Positions 25,666 through 33,073 of a stretch of 45,460 bases of DNA are shown here, one piece after another. Position 1 is the first letter of the stretch, and every line of letters begins with the position of its first letter. The stretch is from IMG/VR virus record IMGVR_UViG_3300031673_000111, positions 1-45,460 of that record, one strand, 5' to 3'. A model generated the notes under the pieces. It ran no database searches. It worked only from the letters and a program-made list of their open reading frames with translations, and was not told the DNA's origin. The stretch comes from a virus. The position numbers were made by a program, and so were the translations under genes.

Positions 25666-26468
25666 TTTTTGAATGGGCTTTTCTTAATCTGATCAGTTTT
25701 ATATTTATCAAAGTTAATATCTGTGGGGTTAGCCTTCGTTTCTGATGTAGGTTTCACGGCACCAACATTACCACCTTTAGCTTTTTCAGAGCCTTTAGTC
25801 ATATCGGGCATGTTTTGTTTTCCCATACCATCTTGTGGTTTAACTGCTCCCATATTACCCTTTTCGCCTTTCCCAACTTTAGCTTTAGCAGCCTTTTCAA
25901 CTGTTGCTTTTGGTTCACCGACTACATTAGTAGTTTCCGGTTTGGCAGTTTTGGTGGGCATGTTTTCTGATTTAGGTGTTACGGCACCAACACCAGTTTT
26001 TGCATCGGCTGATTTTTCAACTTTTACTTCTTTTGCTTCACCCGCATTATTATCGGTGACAACTTTGTCAGTTGAAGTATTATCCATTTTTTCAGAAATA
26101 GCTTTTACAGCACCACTATTATCAAAAGGTTGAGAACCGTTATGAGAATTAATCAAATTACTTATTTTGTCAAGTAATGATACGTCTTCATATGTTTTCC
26201 CGGCATCTTTTGGTTGTACCACGCCAACATTGTCTTTTTTATCTTTTATATCAAGAGCTTTTTCTTTACCGCTGAGAAAAGAACTGACATCGGTGAAGGT
26301 TGTGCCACCAGCATCTTTAACGGGAGTCCAGAAAGGGAATAGCTTTTTTGAGCCATCTGCGCCCTTAACTTCTTTCATTTCAACAGGGTTTATGGTGTCA
26401 AAATTTTTCTTGAGAACCTTTTCTAAATCTGTGTTTGTTGGTAATTCAAATGGATTATTGCCGAACAT
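25662..26468 (-). CDS. Low-complexity repeat protein with G-A-V-x-P motifs
   Basis: 268 aa, AAGGAA before the ATG. After an N-terminal ordered-looking stretch (residues 1-90) the sequence is Lys/Glu/Thr/Gly-rich with four copies of a short motif: NVGVVQPKD, GVGAVTPKS, NMGAVKPQD and NVGAVKPTS. It ends KKSPFKK at an AAAAAA run followed by TAA, where the downstream GT frame is entered by a -1 shift. It may be a flexible virion or scaffold protein, or a glycan acceptor given the many Thr/Ser residues. No family recognised. Confidence 0.55.
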   Translation of the reverse strand: MFGNNPFELPTNTDLEKVLKKNFDTINPVEMKEVKGADGSKKLFPFWTPVKDAGGTTFTDVSSFLSGKEKALDIKDKKDNVGVVQPKDAGKTYEDVSLLDKISNLINSHNGSQPFDNSGAVKAISEKMDNTSTDKVVTDNNAGEAKEVKVEKSADAKTGVGAVTPKSENMPTKTAKPETTNVVGEPKATVEKAAKAKVGKGEKGNMGAVKPQDGMGKQNMPDMTKGSEKAKGGNVGAVKPTSETKANPTDINFDKYKTDQIKKSPFKK

Positions 26469-26527
26469 AATTTTTTCCTTTTATAATATATTATTAGTTT
26501 ATAATAATTAATTTATAAACTATAAAT
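26469..26527. promoter_or_regulatory. Divergent promoter region with two TATAAA boxes
   Basis: On the + strand ATTTATAAACTATAAAT (26511-26527) ends directly at the ATG of the 91-aa gene and leaves no room for a leader or ribosome site. On the - strand ATTATAAACTAATAATATATTATAA precedes AAGGAA and the ATG at 26468. The boxes share the TTATAAACTA core. Confidence 0.55.
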
Positions 26528-26803
26528 ATGAACTATTCAAATAAATTTCAAGAGTTTCTTAACAACATGAAGAACCAAAACCCTCCCTTGATTGAAGTAA
26601 TACAGAAGGGATTCAGCCTTTTATTCGAAACAACTGAAGAAGTGGTGGAAAAAGTTAAAGAAAAAGTAGGCTCTAAGAAAGAAGATTGGGGAAGTTTAAT
26701 ATCAGATGATGAAGAAAATGAAGAAAATGAATGGTTGAATGAATTAGCAGAAACCGCATCCAAAGAAGCATCAGAAGAATTGGATATTGAAAATTTTAAA
26801 TAA
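26528..26803 (+). CDS. Small acidic protein with a capsid-targeting-like N-terminus
   Basis: 91 aa, Glu/Lys-rich and helical, no family recognised. The N-terminal 30 residues (NKFQEFLNNMKNQNPP then LIEVIQKGF) are alike in pattern to those of the passenger gene at 43862 (EKFESFLESLK... LIESVKKGF). Both resemble T4 capsid-targeting sequences, which start like 'M-K-x-Y-Q-E-F-I', and both contain L-I-E, which fits the (L/I)-x-E rule of the T4 prohead protease. The protein may be packaged in the head. It starts flush against a TATAAACTATAAAT box with no Shine-Dalgarno site. The packaging role is inference. Confidence 0.6.
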   Translation: MNYSNKFQEFLNNMKNQNPPLIEVIQKGFSLLFETTEEVVEKVKEKVGSKKEDWGSLISDDEENEENEWLNELAETASKEASEELDIENFK

Positions 26804-26806
26804 GAT

Positions 26807-27652
26807 ATGGTTGAGGTTAGTTATATTATTCCTGTATGTAGGATAGATTCTGACATTTTACCTCGTTTAAATGCATTAAATTTTCAAATAAATAATTTTT
26901 TGGCAATACAAAGGAATGTAAAGATAGAATTGATATTAGTAGAACAGGTAATTAAACGCCCGTATAATTTGAAAAAATACATAAATATACCCAAACATAT
27001 TTCATTTAAGCACATTGTTGTTAAATATCCCATATTTTCAAAGTCGTGGTTGTATAATGTTGGATTTAGGTCAGCAAAATTTAAGCATTGTTTTGTTGCA
27101 GAAATGGAAATATCATCTTTGTATAATGATCATTTAATTGATATAATAAATCATGTTACAAAAGAAAATAAAAACTGTTATTATGGTTGTAAGGGGGTAT
27201 TTTTTTTAGGAGAAGAATTAACGAAAAATCTTATCGATACTAATAAAGTTAGGGTAGAACAGGAAACCCGTTACAGCCAGATACACATAGGCAAGTTAGC
27301 GGGTGGATTGGTATATTTCAAAAAATGCTTCTGGATGAATAGATTGGGCGGTGCAAATGAATGTTTTTCTAATTTACTTGGTAATGATAATGAGATTGCG
27401 ATACGAACGACTGATATTGATAAAAGGTTTAAACATGAAAAGTTTAACCACGAATTGTTGCATTTATATCATCCAGTATCAAAAATGAAGAAAGCTGGAA
27501 AAAGAAGTTTAAATAGGAAAATGGTTTATTTCACCAGACGGCATTGTAAATTAATTTCACATTTTTTATCAACAAAAAAATTGGGAAATATTAAAGCTCC
27601 CCTTATGATGTTGTTCGATAATTTTAAAAAAGAGATCAATGCTATTTCTTAG
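26807..27652 (+). CDS. Glycosyltransferase family 2/7-like
   Basis: 281 aa. It starts VEVSYIIPVCR (GT2-type strand). The C-terminal acceptor/catalytic block is GGLVYFKKCFWMNRLGGANE followed by GNDNEIAIR, which fits the 'G-G-x-x...F-W-x-x-G-G-x-N-E...G-x-x-D-x-E' of GT7-like galactosyl/GalNAc transferases. The expected DxD near residue 105 reads VAEMEIS, so the metal site is altered. It starts three bases after the small acidic gene and its end overlaps the convergent 369-aa gene by 11 bases. Probably part of the dispersed glycan set. Confidence 0.65.
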   Translation: MVEVSYIIPVCRIDSDILPRLNALNFQINNFLAIQRNVKIELILVEQVIKRPYNLKKYINIPKHISFKHIVVKYPIFSKSWLYNVGFRSAKFKHCFVAEMEISSLYNDHLIDIINHVTKENKNCYYGCKGVFFLGEELTKNLIDTNKVRVEQETRYSQIHIGKLAGGLVYFKKCFWMNRLGGANECFSNLLGNDNEIAIRTTDIDKRFKHEKFNHELLHLYHPVSKMKKAGKRSLNRKMVYFTRRHCKLISHFLSTKKLGNIKAPLMMLFDNFKKEINAIS

Positions 27653-28751
27653 ATAAAAATGGATTAAGTCGGTTCCTGTCTTTTCTATCCTTTTTACCTT
27701 TTTCTTTTTCCTGTTCACGTATATGCTTTCTGATTTCCTTTTCCCTTAATTTGTTTTTCTCCCGGATAGCCTGTCTAATGGTCTTATTTCTTTCTCTTCT
27801 CTCAGGGCTTACATTTCCCTTTGCAATAAATTTTGTGATATCTTCAATTACTTTTCCTATTTTTACTTCTTCGTCATTCATTGTATTCACAGCATTTTTT
27901 CTCTGGTTGGCAGCTTCTCTGGTATCCTTTGTAATTTCATCTATCCCATCCCAGATCCCATACATGCTGTGATAGTTTTTTTGTATGTATTTCAATAACG
28001 TTTTTCCGGTCATTGGATTTTTTGGGGTATTTTCTTGGGGAACTAATCTATCACTTTTCCATGCTTTCCCTTCCACAAATATTTGCTGCATTAAAAATCT
28101 ACCACTACCTGCAACTTTTAGCAACGTTATGTGCTTGCAGTCAGCAGCCCAATTGATACATCTACTTTTGGTTTTCCCATCAGCTTCATAATACAATTTA
28201 ACGGTGTCAGGTGGGCATTGGAAAATTACCGCCCAATAATATCCTCTGGTATCTCTTGGTTCAACCATACCCAATTCATTTGAAAATAAATATCCGTTTC
28301 GTCTACCCCCTACTTCTTCAGCTTTTGTGTTGGTATCCAATTTCCAGAATGAAAGAATATTTGGGTTTCCGTGGAATATTTGGGTTTCACATATTTCCCT
28401 TGCTTCGACTTCAGACTTCATCAGAACGCAATACCACGTTTCTTCAGGCATCAGAGTAGGATTGCTGGTGTGGTAAAATATGTTTAGGGTGCCATCTATG
28501 AAGGTAATCCATTTATCATCATCCCCATTTTGAAAATCGTAATCATTGAACCAGTTTTCATACTGTTTTTGGATTTCTGTGGGTAATTCCTCAACATAAT
28601 ACATGTCTTTGAATTGTCTGGGGTTATGACCAATTTCCCTGCATTTATTTTCAATCCAGAAGTCTAATATAATATCTTTATGATCTTTCCAATTAATATT
28701 GTCGTTTAAATAATTGATTAAACGGACTCCTGCGATTTTTACTGCTTTCAT
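27642..28751 (-). CDS. Hypothetical protein with basic coiled C-terminus
   Basis: 369 aa, no family recognised. Residues 1-260 look globular with many aromatic residues (DKWITFIDGTLNIFYHTSN, ETWYCVLMKSE, RGYYWAVIFQCPP). From about 290 it is a Lys/Arg/Glu helix (RRERNKTIRQAIREKNKLRE and onward), likely a coiled coil or nucleic-acid/partner-binding arm. It is transcribed alone from the 28752-28858 divergent region. No membrane segment. Function unknown. Confidence 0.5.
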   Translation of the reverse strand: MKAVKIAGVRLINYLNDNINWKDHKDIILDFWIENKCREIGHNPRQFKDMYYVEELPTEIQKQYENWFNDYDFQNGDDDKWITFIDGTLNIFYHTSNPTLMPEETWYCVLMKSEVEAREICETQIFHGNPNILSFWKLDTNTKAEEVGGRRNGYLFSNELGMVEPRDTRGYYWAVIFQCPPDTVKLYYEADGKTKSRCINWAADCKHITLLKVAGSGRFLMQQIFVEGKAWKSDRLVPQENTPKNPMTGKTLLKYIQKNYHSMYGIWDGIDEITKDTREAANQRKNAVNTMNDEEVKIGKVIEDITKFIAKGNVSPERRERNKTIRQAIREKNKLREKEIRKHIREQEKEKGKKDRKDRNRLNPFLSKK

Positions 28752-28858
28752 AATAAATTCTTCTTCTACTCAAGTTTATATAAAAAATAAATATTTCTTT
28801 AGGGTTTTTTAAAATAATGATTTAAATTTTTATAGATGAATAAATTTTGGGATGAAAA
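28752..28858. promoter_or_regulatory. Divergent intergenic region
   Basis: This is a very AT-rich gap between divergent genes. Minus-strand TTTATATAAACTTGAG lies upstream of the 369-aa gene. On the plus strand, ATTTAAATTTTTATAGATG precedes the 166-aa gene, whose ATG has GGGAT a few bases upstream. Confidence 0.35.
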
Positions 28859-29359
28859 ATGGTAGATCAAAGATTTCTTGGGACACTTAAAAAATACGAA
28901 ACAGTACGGATTGACGATGAAATCCAAGTAAAAGTATTAATTAAACACTCAGACGAAGGCTCTGTACAGACATTTTTAAATTCCTTTTCAAAGAAATTAG
29001 GCATTGACAATGTTGAATCCTTGTTCACTTACCCCGTAAGATGGAAAAAAATGGTACTGGATACCTCTGATTTTATCCAACGAACGTACACAATTACATT
29101 CGGGGAAGTTGAATTTATTGCAAATTTGCAAGAAATTTCAATAGCACATAAATTGAACCAAGGATCAGAGTTGTTTGATTATTCCCTTCATTTTACGAAG
29201 GAAGCGAGTACAGATTTACTCGATAAATTGGTTGCGGAAGCGTATTTGGATTACAAAGAAGAAAATGATGACGGTAAAAAAGTCATAGTTGAATTTGATG
29301 TAAGCCTTGAATTAATGGAAGGCGTTAAACAACAAACAGAAGAACAAAAAATTTTTTAA
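28859..29359 (+). CDS. Hypothetical protein
   Basis: 166 aa, acidic, mixed alpha/beta in appearance, no family recognised. Predicted strands (IQVKVLIKHS, RTYTITFGEVEFIANLQ) alternate with helices, and the C-terminus is Glu/Gln-rich. An 18-base gap with AGGAGAAA leads to the next gene, so the two are co-transcribed up to the terminator at 30065. Base composition is less AT-rich than the neighbours, so it may be conserved and highly expressed; that is only a hint. Confidence 0.5.
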   Translation: MVDQRFLGTLKKYETVRIDDEIQVKVLIKHSDEGSVQTFLNSFSKKLGIDNVESLFTYPVRWKKMVLDTSDFIQRTYTITFGEVEFIANLQEISIAHKLNQGSELFDYSLHFTKEASTDLLDKLVAEAYLDYKEENDDGKKVIVEFDVSLELMEGVKQQTEEQKIF

Positions 29360-29377
29360 ACCCAAAAAGGAGAAAAA

Positions 29378-30046
29378 ATGAAAAAAACAGAAAGTAAAAC
29401 ACTGAGGGAATTTTCTTTGGTAGTTGTAAACAACCGGGGAAATACTTTTACCATTAAATATGGATATGACTTGAGCACCAAGCATCCATGTCATTATGTA
29501 AAAGCTTCGATTAATGGGAGTAACTTTTCCTCAAATAAGAAAACCTTGAGCAGGGTTCGTGCATTGGGTATCACAGCAATCAACGAATTAATTGAAGCAG
29601 TTGACACCAATGTTTCCGGCGCACCGGAAGATTACGAATCCGTGACATCCATCATTGTCAACAGTTATGTTGAGGGCAATATAGGATTTGATGAAGTCAA
29701 GGAATGTTATCGAATTACAACTGTTGATGAAGAAGAAGCATTGGGTGATTTCCTTGATTCTTATTCTGAGGCTTCCACACGCTCACAGAAGTCCCTTTTA
29801 AGGAAGTATAACAACTCCCGCAGGGAAACATTCCTAGAACGCTCAAAGAGCCTTATAAAGGGTCTGAGGAATCTTTATTTGAAGGGTGTGAGGATTAATG
29901 ATGAGCAGTATGTTCCTAAATTTGAAGGAATATTGAAAAATACATATTATCCATTCTATTACAAACGGGATGTTGATTATATCCGCAAAGCTCGTGTAAA
30001 TATTTTCACCAATGTTTTAAAAAGGAAATACAAACCTTTTAAATAA
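29378..30046 (+). CDS. Hypothetical protein
   Basis: 222 aa with AAGGAG at optimal spacing. The first 70 residues look like a small beta-rich domain followed by a Ser/Arg/Lys helix (NKKTLSRVRALGITAINELI). The rest is helical and basic, ending in RKARVNIFTNVLKRKYKPF. No family is recognised. The high content of basic residues could suit nucleic-acid binding, but no motif proves it. It is the last gene before a strong intrinsic terminator. Confidence 0.5.
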   Translation: MKKTESKTLREFSLVVVNNRGNTFTIKYGYDLSTKHPCHYVKASINGSNFSSNKKTLSRVRALGITAINELIEAVDTNVSGAPEDYESVTSIIVNSYVEGNIGFDEVKECYRITTVDEEEALGDFLDSYSEASTRSQKSLLRKYNNSRRETFLERSKSLIKGLRNLYLKGVRINDEQYVPKFEGILKNTYYPFYYKRDVDYIRKARVNIFTNVLKRKYKPFK

Positions 30047-30064
30047 TATCGGTAAAATATCAAT

Positions 30065-30098
30065 AAAAAAGGGTTGCTTTCCAAGCAACCCTTTTTTT
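30065..30098. terminator. Bidirectional intrinsic terminator
   Basis: A perfect 9-bp stem, GGGTTGCTT (30071-30079) and AAGCAACCC (30083-30091), with a 3-base loop, is flanked by A6 before and T7 after. It ends the two-gene + operon and, read from the other strand, the convergent 81-aa gene. Confidence 0.92.
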
Positions 30099-30114
30099 AT
30101 TATTTTATAAAAGT

Positions 30115-30360
30115 TTAATAGAACTTTTTTTCACGCTTAATAACGCTGAAGTTTATTTTTGCGGGTTTCTCTTTTTTTATAACCTTGGAATAATTGTAAT
30201 TTGGTTCAACCGTTTCGACTACTGTTTTTTCCAAAATTACCTTTTCGGGTGACTTTTCAGTTACCTTTTTCTTTTTACTTTTTTTGGTAGGTTTTTTGGC
30301 AGGTTTTTCTTCTACAGCCACTTCTACCACTTCTTCCATTGTTTTTTCTTCCTTTTCCAT
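30115..30360 (-). CDS. Small Lys/Glu/Val-rich hypothetical protein
   Basis: 81 aa, almost entirely charged: an acidic N-terminus (MEKEEKTMEEVVEVAVEEK), a Lys tract KKPTKKSKKKKV, and a basic tail ending KREKKFY. It is probably disordered and may be nucleic-acid- or capsid-associated. No family recognised. It starts at the 30361-30430 divergent promoter and ends at the bidirectional terminator, so it is a single-gene transcript. Confidence 0.5.
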   Translation of the reverse strand: MEKEEKTMEEVVEVAVEEKPAKKPTKKSKKKKVTEKSPEKVILEKTVVETVEPNYNYSKVIKKEKPAKINFSVIKREKKFY

Positions 30361-30430
30361 ATAATACCTGTAATTTACAATAGTTTATAAACTTTAATCA
30401 TATAATATATGTTTTTTATAGGTGGAAATT
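30361..30430. promoter_or_regulatory. Divergent promoter region
   Basis: It contains the box AGTTTATAAACT (30382-30393), a perfect palindrome of the same kind as at 24691. On the + side TATAATATATG and ATAGGTGG precede the endolysin ATG. On the - side the box is followed by ACAGG and the start at 30360. Confidence 0.5.
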
Positions 30431-31402
30431 ATGAAAGCGGAAAAAATACCAGAACAAGAAAAAAAATTTACCGATACATTGACCAATAGTAGCGGGACTA
30501 AATACACTCTTGATAAAATTACAGTGCTAGACAAATGTGAAATTCATCACATCAGACCAAGTTTTGATAGTTACTATTACAAAGAAGTGGTAGATAAAAA
30601 GAAAATCGTACTGCACTTTACGGTTGGGACTATTCGTGGTGACATGGCTTCTTTGACAAAGAAAGATAACCACATGAGCGTGTCTTATGTTATTGCTAGG
30701 AATGGAATCATATATGAATTATTTGAACCAAAATATTGGTCATATCATCTTGGTAGAGGTTCAGTTGGCGGGAATGGTTACAATTCCAAAGAAAGTATTG
30801 GGATTGAATTATCCAATTACGGCCCACTCAACGAGGTAGGATCTAATTTAGAAAGCGTTTATTCGGAAGTCGAATATACAGATTCTAAAGGGCAGAAGAA
30901 AAAAACAAAAAAAGATATTTATTGTTCTACGTCCGAAATTCAATATTTTAAGAGAGCACCTTTGAGAGGGTATGATTACTTTGCTTCATTTACAGATAAG
31001 CAGCTACTCGCAACCAAAGAATTGGTGAATTACTTAAGTAAGAAGTTTAATATTCCCAAAACGTTATTGGATGAAAAGGATCGTTACAATATATTTTCAA
31101 GTTCAACAAAAGCAAAAGAATTCAAGGGCATCTGCACTCATATCAATTTTCGTTCATCTGGTAAATGGGATATAGGTTCTCATTTTGATTGGGAAATATT
31201 TGAAGATAAAAAACCGGAACCAGTGAAGGAAATTAAAAAGGAACCAGTAGTGGTGGAAGAAATAAGACCCATTTATACTAAGGATGACAAACCTGATTAC
31301 GATATACCTGCTAAACAGGACAATAAATCTTCCAAATGGGCAATGATTATGAAGGTAGTTACTTTTATATTAGGGTTTATTAAGAAACTTAAAAAGAAAT
31401 AA
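30431..31402 (+). CDS. N-acetylmuramoyl-L-alanine amidase (Amidase_2) endolysin
   Basis: 323 aa from the ATG at 30431, five bases after AGGTGG; a GTG at 30422 is in frame but lies within that site. Amidase_2 features are IVLHFTVG (zinc ligand H62), MSVSYVIARNG (82-92), SIGIELSNYG (122-131), and THINFRSSGKWDIG with ligands H237 and D247. It cuts the MurNAc-L-Ala bond of peptidoglycan for lysis. Residues 257-300 are a Lys/Glu/Pro linker, and the C-terminus WAMIMKVVTFILGFIKKLKK is an amphipathic or membrane-touching helix with a basic end, which could help cross or disrupt the envelope. No holin is identified next to it. Confidence 0.88.
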   Translation: MKAEKIPEQEKKFTDTLTNSSGTKYTLDKITVLDKCEIHHIRPSFDSYYYKEVVDKKKIVLHFTVGTIRGDMASLTKKDNHMSVSYVIARNGIIYELFEPKYWSYHLGRGSVGGNGYNSKESIGIELSNYGPLNEVGSNLESVYSEVEYTDSKGQKKKTKKDIYCSTSEIQYFKRAPLRGYDYFASFTDKQLLATKELVNYLSKKFNIPKTLLDEKDRYNIFSSSTKAKEFKGICTHINFRSSGKWDIGSHFDWEIFEDKKPEPVKEIKKEPVVVEEIRPIYTKDDKPDYDIPAKQDNKSSKWAMIMKVVTFILGFIKKLKKK

Positions 31403-31403
31403 C

Positions 31404-32051
31404 ATGTCAATAGGCATTGTTACCTTACATACATCAGAAATTGAATGCTATTCTAAGTATACGTTACCAATATTTCAAAAATATTGCTTGGCTCACAATT
31501 ATACGCTAATTATCGGTGAACGATGTAGTGACAGAGCACCAACGTGGGATAAAATATTATTGTTGAAAAAATATCACAAATTATTTGATTATTTATTTTG
31601 GCTTGATGCTGACATGGTAATAAATAAATTAGAACATAAATTGGAAGATATAATTGAACAACTGGAAAAACCCATCGGTGTATGTGAGAACGGAACCAAA
31701 TATCGGGAATTTAATTGTGGTTCCATCGTGGTAAAAAATGATAAAAAAGTTGAAAAATTTTTAAATATATGGTGGGGACTAGGACAAAATTGGGGGCTTG
31801 AGAATCGAATTGCCCATGAACAGCAGGTATTAAACAGAATAGCATTTGTAAATAAAACCCAAAAACAAAGATGGAACTTGGATATGAATGTCGCTAATAT
31901 GTATGGTGAATTATTACAGAAATTACCGTGTAATCTTATGAACAACGCCCATAAAATATATCCAGAAAAAAATTTTGTCCATCATATGCTATGTGAGCAT
32001 ATGACAGACAAAATAAGAATAGCTAAACAAAAATACGATGAAATTGTTTAA
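31404..32051 (+). CDS. GT34-like (GMA12/MNN10-type) glycosyltransferase
   Basis: 215 aa. SIGIVTLHTSEI opens a GT-A fold. The motif DYLFWLDADMVI (about 66-77) is the D-x-D block of galactosyl/mannosyltransferases of the GMA12/MNN10 type. NCGSIVVKND follows where these enzymes recognise the acceptor. WWGLGQNW and HEQQVLN are the catalytic-side helices, and FVHHMLCEHM provides late His residues for metal. It begins one base after the endolysin stop. A truncated paralogue lies at 32613. Confidence 0.7.
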   Translation: MSIGIVTLHTSEIECYSKYTLPIFQKYCLAHNYTLIIGERCSDRAPTWDKILLLKKYHKLFDYLFWLDADMVINKLEHKLEDIIEQLEKPIGVCENGTKYREFNCGSIVVKNDKKVEKFLNIWWGLGQNWGLENRIAHEQQVLNRIAFVNKTQKQRWNLDMNVANMYGELLQKLPCNLMNNAHKIYPEKNFVHHMLCEHMTDKIRIAKQKYDEIV

Positions 32052-32551
32052 ACTGGATATACAAATGTTATTGCTATGATGCCATCATAATAACTTTGGG
32101 GTTCTTCTAAAAAGTACCTAACATTTACTTGATAAGTACCTACTGAACTAGATGGTAGATTCTCGTATTCCAGAACAAACTGAATAACGTCCCCTGCATT
32201 TCCTGTTACTACAAATTCCATAAGATCGATTATATCATCAAATCCTTCAGTTTCTGAACCAAGTATACACATGCTGTCAGCATTTCTGTATGATCCATCA
32301 TATTTTATTTGTGCCCAACCTTCTACAATACCTGTGCTGCTTCCGTAATTACTGATATCGATGTTATCAACATTTGCATAATAAATGTAAGTATCAATGC
32401 TATCAAGTCCATCTGTTGGGCAACGAACAGCCACTGTAGTAGTAGGTACAGGAGTCGTGGTTGGTACAGGAGTCGTGGTTGGTACAGGAGTCGTGGTTGG
32501 TACAGGAGTCGTGGTTGGCTCTGGTGTAGTTGTTGTTATTGGTATTCCCAT
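32048..32551 (-). CDS. Thr/Pro-repeat protein with beta-sandwich-like domain
   Basis: 167 aa from the ATG at 32551 (AAAGGAAATTT upstream). After MGIPI it has a mucin-like linker of TTTP and PVP units (residues about 6-37), encoded by four exact 18-base repeats. A roughly 130-aa domain follows (CPTDGLDSIDTYIYYANVD, IVEGWAQIKYDGSY, DVIQFVLEYENL, TYQVNVRYF), alternating strands like an Ig-like or carbohydrate-binding sandwich. It resembles a surface-exposed capsid or fibre decoration protein. The Thr-rich stem would be a natural O-glycosylation target for the neighbouring GTs; that is inference. It overlaps the end of the GT34-like gene by four bases. Confidence 0.6.
   Translation of the reverse strand: MGIPITTTTPEPTTTPVPTTTPVPTTTPVPTTTPVPTTTVAVRCPTDGLDSIDTYIYYANVDNIDISNYGSSTGIVEGWAQIKYDGSYRNADSMCILGSETEGFDDIIDLMEFVVTGNAGDVIQFVLEYENLPSSSVGTYQVNVRYFLEEPQSYYDGIIAITFVYPV
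32445..32516 (-). repeat. Four exact 18-bp tandem repeats coding PVPTTT units
   Basis: The + strand unit GGTACAGGAGTCGTGGTT occurs four times in a row (32445, 32463, 32481, 32499), followed by a degenerate fifth unit. Each encodes one hexapeptide of the Thr/Pro linker. Exact identity at DNA level implies recent expansion, so copy number may vary between relatives. Confidence 0.95.
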
Positions 32552-32612
32552 AATAAATTTCCTTTTTTGATATATTATTAGTTTATATAAGGATAAAAAT
32601 ATTTTTTTTTTT
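32552..32612. promoter_or_regulatory. Divergent intergenic region with TATA-type box
   Basis: On the minus strand TTATATAAACTAATAATATATC precedes AAAGGAAATT and the start of the Thr/Pro-repeat gene. On the plus strand, a T-run immediately precedes the truncated GT paralogue, with no ribosome site. Confidence 0.4.
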
Positions 32613-33026
32613 ATGGAAATGATTGCAATAGTCACGGTAACAACTCCTGAAATAGAAGAATATTCTAAGTATACGCTTGAAATATTTAAAAAGTATTGTT
32701 CAATGCATAATTATGATTTAATTATTGGGGATCACAATACTGATAGGCATCCATCATGGAATAAAGTTTTATTATTGAAAAAATATTACAAGAAATACGA
32801 TTATTTATTTTGGTTTGATGTTGATATAATAATTCAACAATTAGACTACAAGCTTGAAAATATAACTAAATTACTGCAACGTCCTTTTGGGATATGCAAA
32901 GATTACAGGCACAGTTTTTTAAATTGTGGTTCTATCGTAGTTAGTAATGATAGGCGTATAGAACCACGTTTTTTTGATCATTGGTGGGAACTTGGAAAGC
33001 AGTGGTTAATTACGTCCTGTATTTAG
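32613..33026 (+). pseudogene. Truncated paralogue of the GT34-like glycosyltransferase
   Basis: 137 aa that align along their whole length with the first two-thirds of the 31404 gene: SKYTLEIFKKYCSMHNYDLIIG versus SKYTLPIFQKYCLAHNYTLIIG (compared in parts), DYLFWFDVDIII versus DYLFWLDADMVI, NCGSIVVSND versus NCGSIVVKND, and WWELGKQW versus WWGLGQNW. Directly after this W the frame diverges (LITSCI) and stops, so the catalytic-side helices are missing. The D-x-D is kept. It is probably a decaying duplicate; a short functional form cannot be excluded. No Shine-Dalgarno site. Confidence 0.65.
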
Positions 33027-33073
33027 AAATTATTCAATTTTAAGTATTTATTAAAAATATATATTTAAATATT

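Noticed and set aside
25723-26133. Plus-strand open frame of 136 codons
   Set aside because: Antisense to the low-complexity repeat protein, which has the ribosome site and promoter.
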